This document shows positions 32,596 through 40,625 of a stretch of DNA of 41,276 nucleotides, piece by piece. The stretch spans positions 1 through 41,276 of the forward strand of contig CAZOKH010000024.1 in assembly GCA_964580315.1 (NCBI GenBank), written 5' to 3'. Source of the DNA: CAZOKH01 sp964580315 (GTDB lineage: Bacteria; Chloroflexota; Anaerolineae; Anaerolineales; Anaerolineaceae). Both the position numbers and the translations under genes were made by a program. Numbering within the stretch: position 1 is the first letter of the stretch; the number at the start of each line of letters is the position of its first letter. The notes beneath the pieces were generated by a model. That model was not told the origin of the DNA. It ran no database searches and was given only the letters and a program-made list of their open reading frames with translations.

Positions 32596-34670
32596 ACAAG
32601 CTCCTGATCGTTGACGATAATACGCAGAATCTCTACATGCTGGAAACTTTACTGAAAACCAACGGGTTTGAGGTGGAACAGGCCATGAATGGCTCAGAAG
32701 CGTTGAGACTGGCGCGCATTGCACCTCCTGCCATGATCATTTCCGATATTCTAATGCCTGAGATGGATGGTTTCAGTTTGTGCCGGGCGTGGAGATCGGA
32801 TGAACAGTTAAAAGAGATTCCTTTCATTTTCTATACCGCCACTTACACAGATGTGAAAGATGAACGATTTGCATTAAACCTGGGCGCAGACCGGTTTTTG
32901 GTGAAACCGATGGAACCAGACATTTTCCTGGAGAATGTGCGTCAGGTTTTGGAAACCCGGCGGGAAGATGGAAAAGAAAATGAGCAAATCCAGACAGTGG
33001 TCGAAGAAGAGTACTACAGGGAGTATAGTGAGGTTTTGATTCACAAGCTGGAAGATAAGATGGTGCAGTTACAGAAAGCCCATAAGCGCATATTTTCCCT
33101 CTACCAGGCCAGCAACATTTTAATGACGGTAAAAAATACGCCGGATTTGATTCACCAGGTATTGACGGCACTGGTGGAGACGGCTGGCTATCAGCAGATA
33201 AATTTTTTCTTGTTTGATGAAAGGCAGGATAAACTCTATTTGCTGGATGCGGTGGGTTTTTCAAATGAGACGCTAACCACATTTCGTGAAAACTTGGTGT
33301 TTGACAGGGGGCAGGCTGCCGGGTTGGTGGGCATGGTGGCAAAAACCGGTGAAACCATCAATATACCTGATACCACCAAAGATGCGCGCTGGATTTCACT
33401 CGATCAGACCATCCAGTCGGCGTTATTTGTGCCGGTTCAATTTGAAAGGCATATGATTGGGGTGCTTTCTTTATTCAGTGTTGAAAGCTGCGCTTTTAAC
33501 GAAGAAGATGAGCGCAACATCATTACCCTGGCTAACAGCCTGGCTATTGCAATGGAAAATAAAGCCAACCAGGATCAGGTTCAGAACCAGCTTCAACGCC
33601 TGTCTGCGTTGCACAACATTGATGTTGCCATTAATTGCAGCATGGACTTGCGCGCCACGCTCAACATTTTGCTGACTCATGTGATGGCGCAATTAAAAGT
33701 GGACGCTTCGGATGTGGTTCTCTTCAACTGGCATACACGTAGTTATGAGTACATGACAGGCAGTGGTTTTAACACCCGCATAGTTGAGAATATCGGATCG
33801 GGAAGAAACATTGCTGAAAAAGCTATTCTGGAACGGCGCACCATTCACATTGCACAATTGACCGATCAGCCGGTTCCGGCATCTTTTATCAACCTGTGGG
33901 AAAAGGAAAATTTTGCCGATTACTGGGGAGTGCCGCTGATTGCGAAAGGTGTGGTAAAAGGGGTGATCGAGGTTTATCATCGAGAACCTTTTAACCCCGA
34001 TTCGGATTGGGTTAATTACCTGGAAACCCTGGCCGGGCAGGCTGCCATTGCCATTGACAACGCCGAGATGTTTGAAGGTTTACAGCGGTCCAACTATGAA
34101 TTACGGTTGGCATATGACGCTACCATTGAGGGATGGTCGCACGCCCTCGACCTGCGGGATAAGGAAACCGAGGGGCATGCCCAGCGGGTTACGGAGATGA
34201 CGCTCAAACTGGCGGCCAGTATGGGAATAAATAATACCGACCTGGTGCACATTCGGCGCGGTGCATTGCTGCATGACATTGGTAAAGTGGGCGTGCCTGA
34301 CAACATTTTGCTAAAACCGGGTTCGCTGACCGAAGAAGAATGGGAAATTATGCGCATGCATCCCCAGTATGCTTATGACATGCTGGCATCGGTCACCTAT
34401 CTTCAAAAGGCGCTGGATATTCCCTACTGCCATCATGAAAAATGGGACGGTACCGGTTACCCGCGCGGGTTAAAGGGTGAGCAAATTCCGCTGGCGGCGC
34501 GCATTTTTGCCGTGGTGGATGTGTGGGATGCTCTGAGCTCTGACCGTCCTTATCGAAAAGCCTGGCAGCCTGAAGATGTCCTGGGATATATCCAGGATCA
34601 GGCAGGCAAACATTTTGACCCCGATGTGGTTGAGCTTTTCATTAAGGTATTGAATCAAGAGAATAATTGA
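32592..34670 (+). CDS. Receiver-GAF-HD-GYP protein (c-di-GMP phosphodiesterase)
   Basis: A 692-residue response regulator. The receiver covers residues 1-120 (Asp52 in IISDILMPEMDGF, Lys in ADRFLVKPMEP), followed by a coiled coil (about 135-175) and two GAF domains (about 180-325 and 340-490). An HD-GYP domain follows (about 515-690). The metal-binding His561-Asp562 is in LLHDIGKVG, a second pair in CHHEKWDGTGYPRG, and the GYP triad is G622-Y623-P624. Intact HD-GYP domains hydrolyse c-di-GMP. Its gene overlaps the receiver gene by four bases, so all three proteins probably act in one pathway that lowers c-di-GMP in response to an extracellular solute. The GAF ligands are unknown. Confidence 0.94.
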   Translation: MNKLLIVDDNTQNLYMLETLLKTNGFEVEQAMNGSEALRLARIAPPAMIISDILMPEMDGFSLCRAWRSDEQLKEIPFIFYTATYTDVKDERFALNLGADRFLVKPMEPDIFLENVRQVLETRREDGKENEQIQTVVEEEYYREYSEVLIHKLEDKMVQLQKAHKRIFSLYQASNILMTVKNTPDLIHQVLTALVETAGYQQINFFLFDERQDKLYLLDAVGFSNETLTTFRENLVFDRGQAAGLVGMVAKTGETINIPDTTKDARWISLDQTIQSALFVPVQFERHMIGVLSLFSVESCAFNEEDERNIITLANSLAIAMENKANQDQVQNQLQRLSALHNIDVAINCSMDLRATLNILLTHVMAQLKVDASDVVLFNWHTRSYEYMTGSGFNTRIVENIGSGRNIAEKAILERRTIHIAQLTDQPVPASFINLWEKENFADYWGVPLIAKGVVKGVIEVYHREPFNPDSDWVNYLETLAGQAAIAIDNAEMFEGLQRSNYELRLAYDATIEGWSHALDLRDKETEGHAQRVTEMTLKLAASMGINNTDLVHIRRGALLHDIGKVGVPDNILLKPGSLTEEEWEIMRMHPQYAYDMLASVTYLQKALDIPYCHHEKWDGTGYPRGLKGEQIPLAARIFAVVDVWDALSSDRPYRKAWQPEDVLGYIQDQAGKHFDPDVVELFIKVLNQENN

Positions 34671-34693
34671 TTCACCACTTTTTTTTAGACAAA

Positions 34694-34721
34694 ACCCCGC
34701 CGTTATCATGATCGGCGGGGT
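34694..34721. terminator. Intrinsic terminator between convergent genes
   Basis: ACCCCGCCG (34694-34702) pairs with CGGCGGGGT (34713-34721) over ten bases. It is followed by CTTTATTCTTT on the plus strand and by TTTGTCTAAAAAA on the minus strand, so it can end both the HD-GYP gene and the epimerase gene. Confidence 0.8.
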
Positions 34722-34744
34722 CTTTATTCTTTATGGGACGAGTA

Positions 34745-35782
34745 TTAGAAGAAAATTTTGACCAGCTTTAGCGCTTTTTGTTTCCACGGCAGGCGGTGTG
34801 TTACACCTTCTCCGCCGGTGAAGGAATCTTTGTTTTGCAAATACCAGCGGTAATTGCGCAGCATGGCTTCCTGATTGGAATATTGAGGCTGGTAATTGAG
34901 AATTTTTTGTGCTTTTTCAATGGAGACAAACGAGTCTTTGGATGCGGTCTCGTAAATCCAGGGATACAGCGGTGAAAGGTTGAGCGCCTCAAGGATTTTC
35001 AGCACCAACACCACCGGGCCAGCCGGGAAGGGGACGATGCGTTTGCCAAAACCGGCTTCATCCAATACGGCCTGGTAATCTTGCTTCATTGTGGTATATT
35101 CGGCGGCGCCGATGTTGAAGGTGTCGTTGACTTTGTTTTCTTCCAGGGTCATGCAGGAATGGATCGCCTGGCACAGGTCGTCCACATCCAGAAGCTGATA
35201 GCGGTTGTTGCCCATTCCGATCATGGGGAAATTTTTGCCCTGGCTGGCCCATTCGTAGAAGATGGCGAACACACCCAATCTCTCGGGACCTACGAAGGAC
35301 TTGGGACGCAGAATGGAAACGCACAGGTCTTTGTCGCGATAGCTGCGGCACAATTCTTCAGCCTGCACTTTGGCTTCGCCGTAGGGGCCAACGCCGATCA
35401 TGCGGTCAGTTTCGTACAGGGGGTGATGGTCGGGCACGCCGTACACGGCTGTGCTGGAGATGTGGATAAAACGCTTGACGCCGTATTCTTTGGCCTGTTC
35501 CAACAGGATGTTGGTGCCTTTGATATCGGTGCTGTAAATTTCTTCGGGAGTATACAGCGGCAGAGCTGCGGCGGTGTGAATGACGATGTCGGCGCCCTGC
35601 ATGCTCTTTTTCACTGCTTCGGGGTCGCGGATGTCACCCTGCAGGAATTCAATCTTGTCCCGCTCGGGGTAGGTGAAATCGACCAGGTCAATGCCTGCAA
35701 TCTGGTCGTAGCCGCGCTCCAGCAGGTACCGTACCAGGTTGATGCTGAGAAATCCACTGATACCGGTTATGTAAATTTTCAT
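34745..35782 (-). CDS. NAD-dependent epimerase/dehydratase (extended SDR)
   Basis: A 345-residue extended short-chain dehydrogenase. The Rossmann motif TGISGFLSINL at residues 6-16 has Ser13 where the third Gly of TGxxGxxG usually stands. An acidic residue for NAD ribose is Asp32, and the catalytic set is Ser110/Thr111, Tyr134 and Lys138 (YGEAK). The C-terminal substrate domain reaches about 310, then a basic tail. Such enzymes modify nucleotide sugars or steroid-like alcohols, and the substrate is not evident. GAGGT precedes the ATG by seven bases. It is monocistronic on the minus strand and ends at the shared terminator. Confidence 0.88.
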   Translation of the reverse strand: MKIYITGISGFLSINLVRYLLERGYDQIAGIDLVDFTYPERDKIEFLQGDIRDPEAVKKSMQGADIVIHTAAALPLYTPEEIYSTDIKGTNILLEQAKEYGVKRFIHISSTAVYGVPDHHPLYETDRMIGVGPYGEAKVQAEELCRSYRDKDLCVSILRPKSFVGPERLGVFAIFYEWASQGKNFPMIGMGNNRYQLLDVDDLCQAIHSCMTLEENKVNDTFNIGAAEYTTMKQDYQAVLDEAGFGKRIVPFPAGPVVLVLKILEALNLSPLYPWIYETASKDSFVSIEKAQKILNYQPQYSNQEAMLRNYRWYLQNKDSFTGGEGVTHRLPWKQKALKLVKIFF

Positions 35783-35983
35783 AATGTTTACCTCGTTAAG
35801 TCTGGAAAAATCCAGGAATTTAATGACTTTTTCATAAAATCCTTACGATTATAATGCAATAATTCCAGCATTGTCTCTTGGGGGGCAAAAAACAATTGAT
35901 GAAAAGAATGCACAAATAGTGAAATGGAACTGAATAAACCTGTAAAAAACCAATCGGTTCAATTCTATCGGGTTTTTTTTCCA

Positions 35984-36013
35984 TTGTAATTATTTCTTGA
36001 AACTTTGTATAAT
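35984..36013 (+). promoter_or_regulatory. Probable promoter of the small membrane protein gene
   Basis: TTGTAA (35984-35989), an 18-base spacer and a perfect TATAAT (36008-36013) lie 89 bases before ATG 36103. The leader contains the hairpin TTTCTTTC/GAAAGAAA (36033-36040 with 36047-36054). The rest of the 320-base gap 35783-36102 is AT-rich, with no gene that I can see. Confidence 0.55.
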
Positions 36014-36102
36014 GACTGGGAGGTGATTAATATTTCTTTCGCTGAAGAAAGAAAATCAATCAGATTTTGAAATATTTCTTTAAAATAGAGGAGGATAAGA
36101 TC

Positions 36103-36273
36103 ATGAAACTTTCACCCCCAAAGATGGTTACCTGGATTATCTGTTTTATTCTAATAGTGGTTGGATTCATGTCCAATTTTGTGGCAATCCCGTTTGCAAG
36201 CGGAATGACTTTCTGGTTGTTATCGATTGGCGGCATTTTGCTATTGATTGCCACAATGATGAAAGGCTTATAG
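36103..36273 (+). CDS. Small two-segment membrane protein, unknown function
   Basis: A 56-residue protein with two hydrophobic helices (about residues 9-26 and 34-52: WIICFILIVVGFMSNF and FWLLSIGGILLLIATMM) joined by a short loop, ending in KGL. GAGGAGG lies six to ten bases before ATG 36103; an upstream frame from 36067 has no ribosome site. A probable promoter and a 5' hairpin support real expression. It resembles small hypothetical membrane proteins common in Chloroflexota, but I cannot name a family. Confidence 0.7.
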   Translation: MKLSPPKMVTWIICFILIVVGFMSNFVAIPFASGMTFWLLSIGGILLLIATMMKGL

Positions 36274-36308
36274 CTTTTTAAGGGACTAAGCTTCGTTACA
36301 GATTTTGA

Positions 36309-37136
36309 TTAATCTGTTATCACGTTTGCGGCAGGGAATGTAATTTCAACCGGGCGGGTGTAGCCGTGCTTTTCGGCTGCCAGCAGGCGGGCGCGTGAAG
36401 GTTCACTGCAGCCCGGCTCGTCAATCACCTCAACAGTAGTCTGGTATGTTCCCAGGGGAAGGAAGACCATTTCATTCCCCTGGCATACCCAGGCTTCGAT
36501 GATGTATGGCGTTTGCTCTGAATCATCGCCGGCACGCAGCACCAGGGGGTGCCAGGTGAAGGTGACCGTATTGCCGCTGCGAACAGCCGATGCGCCGGTG
36601 GGCGGTGCATAGTAGGGGGACATGGGCAGTTTCACCCGGTCAAAATGCACTGGTTCAAGGTCGGCATAGTTGCCTCTTAACTCCAGGTAGTCCACCTTTA
36701 CCCAGCAGGGATTGTTGCCGCCGATGGCTTGAATTTCAATATAGTTGCCGCCTTCCACGCGGCGCAGCACTTCGAGGTTGCTGCCTTTGTAAACCCCATA
36801 CTTGTATAAATAGGGGGCGCCGGGACCATAGTGACAGACTGCCTGGTCAATGATCACTTTGCCGCGTAATTTACCGTAGGTGGGATGCGGCGTGAATGTT
36901 GGTGAGGGAAATGGGGTGGGCGTGTGCGACGGCAAGAGGGTTAAGGTGGGGATAAGGGTGGCGGTGTTCTCAACCGGTGTAGTTGGTTTGTTGATGGTGG
37001 TTTTCGTTGGAAGCAAAGTTGGGATAGTTGTACTGGCAGGGGGGTGCGTTGACGGCGCGGGATCAGGTGAAGGCAGGCGGCAGGCTGCCAGCATGATGAC
37101 GAGACAGGTGAATACGAACCAGAAGTGGGTTTTCAT
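36309..37136 (-). CDS. Lipoprotein with Pro/Thr-rich linker and SH3-like domain
   Basis: A 275-residue lipoprotein (lipobox LAAC, Cys19). Residues 22-88 are Pro/Thr/Ser-rich, a spacer typical of wall-exposed proteins in this group. Residues 92-155 resemble a bacterial SH3 domain (VCHYGPGAPYLYKYGVYKG then NPCWVKVDYLEL), with paired Cys that could form a disulphide. The last 110 residues form a beta-sandwich-like region (TVTFTWHPLVLRAG) with two more Cys. No catalytic motif is visible. It likely binds a cell-surface ligand. It is single, between convergent or divergent neighbours. Confidence 0.75.
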   Translation of the reverse strand: MKTHFWFVFTCLVIMLAACRLPSPDPAPSTHPPASTTIPTLLPTKTTINKPTTPVENTATLIPTLTLLPSHTPTPFPSPTFTPHPTYGKLRGKVIIDQAVCHYGPGAPYLYKYGVYKGSNLEVLRRVEGGNYIEIQAIGGNNPCWVKVDYLELRGNYADLEPVHFDRVKLPMSPYYAPPTGASAVRSGNTVTFTWHPLVLRAGDDSEQTPYIIEAWVCQGNEMVFLPLGTYQTTVEVIDEPGCSEPSRARLLAAEKHGYTRPVEITFPAANVITD

Positions 37137-37208
37137 GTAACAAATCTACATGCTGCGTTGTCTAACAGGTAATGATCAACCATTGCAATTTAAAAGGACC
37201 TGGTGCAA

Positions 37209-37616
37209 ATGAGTACTTTTCTTAAACAATATTTTCTCACGTTTGCGGTATTTTTGGTGCTGGATGCGGTCTGGCTGGGGACCATTGCCCCGGGCTTTTA
37301 CCAGTCGCAAATTGGATTTTTGATGGCGAAAAACCCGGTATGGGCGGCGGCAGGCATTTTCTACCTGTTATTTGTGGTTGGACTGGTGATCTTTGTGGTC
37401 GCTCCCGCGGTGCAGCAATCATCATTGCGTGTAGCTGCCTTGAAGGGCGCCCTCTTTGGATTGGTGACCTACGCCACCTATGATTTGACCAACCTGGCCA
37501 CCATTGAAGGCTGGCCCTTGCTGGTGACGGTGGTTGACCTGGTGTGGGGTTCATTCCTTTCCACAGCAACCGCAACTGTCAGCGCCTGGCTGCTGCTGCG
37601 CAAGCGCAAAGCCTGA
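37209..37616 (+). CDS. DUF2177-family membrane protein
   Basis: A 135-residue protein with four predicted membrane helices. The family pattern (PF09945) shows in FLVLDAVWLGTIAPGFYQ, the middle ALFGLVTYATYDLTNLATI, and the end VDLVWGSFLSTATATVSAW. The function of the family is unknown. ATG 37209 is used (AAAGGA ten bases upstream); GTG 37203 is an alternative. The stop codon directly abuts the stop of the convergent proA gene (37614-37616 against 37617-37619), and no terminator lies between them. Confidence 0.88.
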   Translation: MSTFLKQYFLTFAVFLVLDAVWLGTIAPGFYQSQIGFLMAKNPVWAAAGIFYLLFVVGLVIFVVAPAVQQSSLRVAALKGALFGLVTYATYDLTNLATIEGWPLLVTVVDLVWGSFLSTATATVSAWLLLRKRKA

Positions 37617-38876
37617 TCAGGGGCGCACGTGATAGTCGCCGCGCACCACCCACTTGTAGGTGGTCAGTTCGCGCAAGCCCAACGGGCCGCGGGCGTGCAG
37701 ACGCTGGGTGCTGATGGCCACTTCAGCACCCAAGCCGAATTGTGAGCCGTCGGTGAAGCGTGTAGATGCGTTTACGTAAACCGCCGCTGAATCGACCTGC
37801 GCCACGAAACGGGCGGCATGGTCGCCGTCAGCAGTGAGGATGCCGTCGGAATGGGCGGTGGAGTGGGCGGAGATGTGCGCCACGGCTTCATCCAGTCCAT
37901 CCACAATTTTAATTCCCAAAATTAGTGACAACCATTCGGTGTCAAAATCCTGTTCTCCGGCAGGCTGCATTATGGTTGCATATTTTTCATCCAAAAGCTG
38001 GCAGGTGCGCGGGCCGCCGCGGAAGGTGACGCCGTCGGCTGACAGGCGTTCAATCAACGCCGGGATGAACTGCTGCGCCACTGCCTGGTGCACCAGCACG
38101 GTGTCGAGCGCGTTGCACACGGTGGGGCGCTGGATTTTGGCGTTGCGAATTACCTCTACGGCGCGCGACAGGTCTGCGCTGGCGTCAACAAACAGGTGGC
38201 AAATGCCAATGCCGCCGGTGATGACCGGGATGCGGCTGTTCTTGCGGCAAAAGTCGTGCAGCCCGGCGCCGCCGCGCGGGATGATGATACTGAGATAGTC
38301 ATCCATTTGCAGCAGTTCCATCACCAGTTGGCGATCGGTGTCTTCAATCAGTTGAATTGCGTCGGCGGGCACGACGCTTCCCTGCAGACCGCGGCGGATG
38401 GCGGCGTAGAGGGCGCGGTTGGAGCGAATGGTTTCGCTGCCGCCACGCAGCACAGCCGCATTGCCCGATTGTAAAGCCAGCCCGGCTACATCCACGGTCA
38501 CATTGGGACGCGCTTCGTAGATGACGCCCAGCACGCCCAGCGGCACGCGTTGTTTGGTAAGCTGCAAACCGTTGGGCAGGGTTTGCTCTTTAAACACCTC
38601 ACCCACCGGGTCGGGCAGGTCAGCCACCTGGCGTAAATCGGCCACCATGCCGGCCAGGCGTTTCTCGTTGAGCATCAGCCGGTCGAGCAGGGCGGGGGTG
38701 AGGCCTTTTTGTTCGCCTTCGTGCAGGTCATCGGCATTGGCCGCCAGGATGGCGGCGCGGTCTTCCCACAGGCAGTCGGCCACCACCAGCAGGGCGCGGC
38801 GCTTGTCGGTGCTGTTGACCTGTGCCAGGGTGTGTGATGCTGTTTTGGCTGAACGGCACATGCTTTCGATGGACAT
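37617..38876 (-). CDS. proA: Gamma-glutamyl phosphate reductase
   Basis: A 419-residue enzyme that reduces gamma-glutamyl phosphate with NADPH to glutamate semialdehyde, the second step of proline synthesis. It has the aldehyde dehydrogenase fold: an N-terminal region with PLGVLGVIYEARPNVTVD and SGNAAVLRGGSE, the catalytic Cys in ITGGIGICHLFVDASAD, and the C-terminal NASTRFTDGSQFGLGAEVAIST. It lies 11 bases downstream of proB, the usual order. Length fits the family. Its end abuts the convergent DUF2177 gene with no spacer. Confidence 0.96.
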   Translation of the reverse strand: MSIESMCRSAKTASHTLAQVNSTDKRRALLVVADCLWEDRAAILAANADDLHEGEQKGLTPALLDRLMLNEKRLAGMVADLRQVADLPDPVGEVFKEQTLPNGLQLTKQRVPLGVLGVIYEARPNVTVDVAGLALQSGNAAVLRGGSETIRSNRALYAAIRRGLQGSVVPADAIQLIEDTDRQLVMELLQMDDYLSIIIPRGGAGLHDFCRKNSRIPVITGGIGICHLFVDASADLSRAVEVIRNAKIQRPTVCNALDTVLVHQAVAQQFIPALIERLSADGVTFRGGPRTCQLLDEKYATIMQPAGEQDFDTEWLSLILGIKIVDGLDEAVAHISAHSTAHSDGILTADGDHAARFVAQVDSAAVYVNASTRFTDGSQFGLGAEVAISTQRLHARGPLGLRELTTYKWVVRGDYHVRP

Positions 38877-38887
38877 GCTTCCCTCCC

Positions 38888-39991
38888 TTATAACAAAATC
38901 AGGTTATTGTGGTGGATGACTTCATCGCCGGCTGTGTAACCCAACACGGTTTCGATTTCAGCCGTTTGTTTGCCGAGCAATTTTTCCAGGTCGGCGGCGG
39001 GATAATTGACAAAACCCACAGCAATGGCGCACCCTTCGGCGGTGAGCACCCGCACCGTGTCGCCGTGTTCAAAATTTCCCTGCACCCGGATGACGCCGGC
39101 GGGCAGCAGCGATCCTCCGTGCGCCAGGGCGCGGGCGGCGCCGGCATCGACATACACCTCACCAGCCGCCCGTGAGCCGGAAAGAATGTAGCGCTTGCGT
39201 GCTTCCAGTTTGTCGACCACGGGCAGCAGACGGGTGCCCAGGGTTTCTCCTCCTGTCAGGCGCGGCAGCACGTTGGGCTCAGAGCCGCGCGCAATGATGA
39301 CGGTGGTGCCGCCGTGGCGCGCCAGGTCAGCGGCTTGCAGCTTGGTGGTCATGCCGCCGGTGCCCAGTCCGCTGACCGCTCCTCCGGCTGCCTGCCACAA
39401 CTGATCGGTGAATGGCTCGGGCCCCACTTCGTGAATGAGCTGTGCATTGGGGTTGCTGCGTGGATCGGCGGTGTAGAGGCCGTCTTGGTCGGTGAGCAGG
39501 ATGAGCAGGTCGGCTTCAATCAGGTTGGCGACCTGCGCCGAAAGGTTGTCGTTGTCGCCAAAGCGAATTTCTTCGGTGGCCAGGGTGTCGTTTTCATTGA
39601 TGATGGGAATGATGCGTTGCTGCAGCAGGGCATCGAGTGTGCCGCGCGCGTTGAGGAAGCGGCGGCGGTCGGCCAGGTCGGCCCGGGTGAGCAGCACCTG
39701 GGCGACTTTTAGCCCATAAATGGCAAAGAATTGTTCATAAATCGCCATCAGGCGCGGCTGCCCCACGGCTGCCAGCATTTGTTTGGCGGGCAGGTGTTTG
39801 GGCAGGCGCGGAAAGCCCAGCGCCTCGCGCCCGGCGGCAATGGCGCCGGAGGAGACCAGCACCACGCGGGCGCCGCGGTTGTGCAGCTCGTTGATCTGGC
39901 GTGCCAGGTCAACCAGGCGCGGCGAGGAGAGGTTTTTGCCTCCGCCGGTGAGGGTGGAGGTGCCGATTTTAATGACAATTCGTTCGCTCAT
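38888..39991 (-). CDS. proB: Glutamate 5-kinase with PUA domain
   Basis: A 367-residue kinase, the first and feedback-controlled step of proline synthesis. The amino acid kinase domain (about residues 1-260) starts VIKIGTSTLTGGG, has SSGAIAAGREALG for phosphate and NENDTLATEEIRFGDNDNLSA for glutamate and Mg. A C-terminal PUA domain (about 275-360) is present, as in E. coli ProB. It leads the proBA operon. A TACAAT box at 40028-40023 on the minus strand may belong to its promoter, with a weak -35. Confidence 0.96.
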   Translation of the reverse strand: MSERIVIKIGTSTLTGGGKNLSSPRLVDLARQINELHNRGARVVLVSSGAIAAGREALGFPRLPKHLPAKQMLAAVGQPRLMAIYEQFFAIYGLKVAQVLLTRADLADRRRFLNARGTLDALLQQRIIPIINENDTLATEEIRFGDNDNLSAQVANLIEADLLILLTDQDGLYTADPRSNPNAQLIHEVGPEPFTDQLWQAAGGAVSGLGTGGMTTKLQAADLARHGGTTVIIARGSEPNVLPRLTGGETLGTRLLPVVDKLEARKRYILSGSRAAGEVYVDAGAARALAHGGSLLPAGVIRVQGNFEHGDTVRVLTAEGCAIAVGFVNYPAADLEKLLGKQTAEIETVLGYTAGDEVIHHNNLILL

Positions 39992-40096
39992 GAGTTTACT
40001 CGCTGGAGTAGGATCAGGCGTTATTGTAGCACGAAGGACGGGGGATATGGAACCACAGAATTATGATAACCACAGACCAACACAGATGGATATAGA

Positions 40097-40496
40097 TTTT
40101 TTTACCGCAAAGTCGCCAAGAGCGCTAAGAAAAACAATTAAGAATACCTTTGCGAAATTAGCGTCTTCGCGGTGAAGAAATGAACATGAAGGTGGATTGA
40201 ACGCAAAAGGTAAAGGAACCACAGAACAACACGGATGAAAACAGAAATTTTTTACCGCAAAGTCGCCAAGAGCGCTAAGAAAAACAATTAAGAATACCTT
40301 TGNNNNNNNNNNNNNNNNNNNNNNNNNNNNNNNNNNNNNNNNNNNNNNNNNNNNNNNNNNNNNNNNNNNNNNNNNNNNNNNNNNNNNNNNNNNNNNNNNN
40401 NNCGAAATTAGCGTCTTCGCGGTGAAGAAATGAACATGAAGGTGGATTGAACGCAAAGGATAAAGGAACCATAGATCAACACGGATTAACACAGAA
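40097..40496. repeat. 150-bp tandem repeat, two visible copies interrupted by the assembly gap
   Basis: Copy 1 (40097-40246) and copy 2 (40247-40496, including the N run) share long identical stretches at exactly 150 bases spacing; the sequence right of the gap is displaced by 250, which is 150 plus the 100 N. Each unit carries an imperfect inverted repeat: ACCGCAAAGTCGCC near the left and GCGTCTTCGCGGTG near the middle, both built on ACCGCxAAGxCGC. A shorter motif, GGAACCACAGA then CAACACGGAT, precedes each unit at 40049, 40215 and 40465. It is noncoding and intergenic, like dispersed repeats of environmental genomes. It accounts for most of the 634-base gap 39992-40625. Confidence 0.85.
40303..40402. 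other. Assembly gap (100 N)
   Basis: Exactly 100 N lie within copy 2 of the 150-bp repeat. The flanks TTTG and CGAAATTA join seamlessly in copy 1 (40149-40160), so the true gap may be zero or any number of repeat units. Confidence 0.98.
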
Positions 40497-40548
40497 AACC
40501 TCCGCGGTCTCTGCGGCTCTGCGTGAAACAGTTTCCACAGCTCAAAAA

Positions 40549-40577
40549 TTTACATTCACAGGGGGTTGATATACAAT
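40549..40577 (+). promoter_or_regulatory. Promoter of the DUF2779-like gene
   Basis: TTTACA (40549-40554), a 17-base spacer and TACAAT (40572-40577) lie 48 bases before the ATG at 40626, with a GGGGAG ribosome site between. Confidence 0.6.
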
Positions 40578-40625
40578 AGAAACAACAACCGAATTGGGAT
40601 AGGATCATTATTCAACGGGGAGCTT

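Noticed and set aside
35081..35854. A 257-codon plus-strand frame opposite the epimerase
   Set aside because: The minus-strand frame has the full SDR motif set; the plus-strand frame has none and starts inside it.
40097..40496. The tandem repeat considered as a CRISPR array
   Set aside because: Units are 150 bases, nearly identical along their length, with no short repeats separated by unique spacers and no cas genes nearby.
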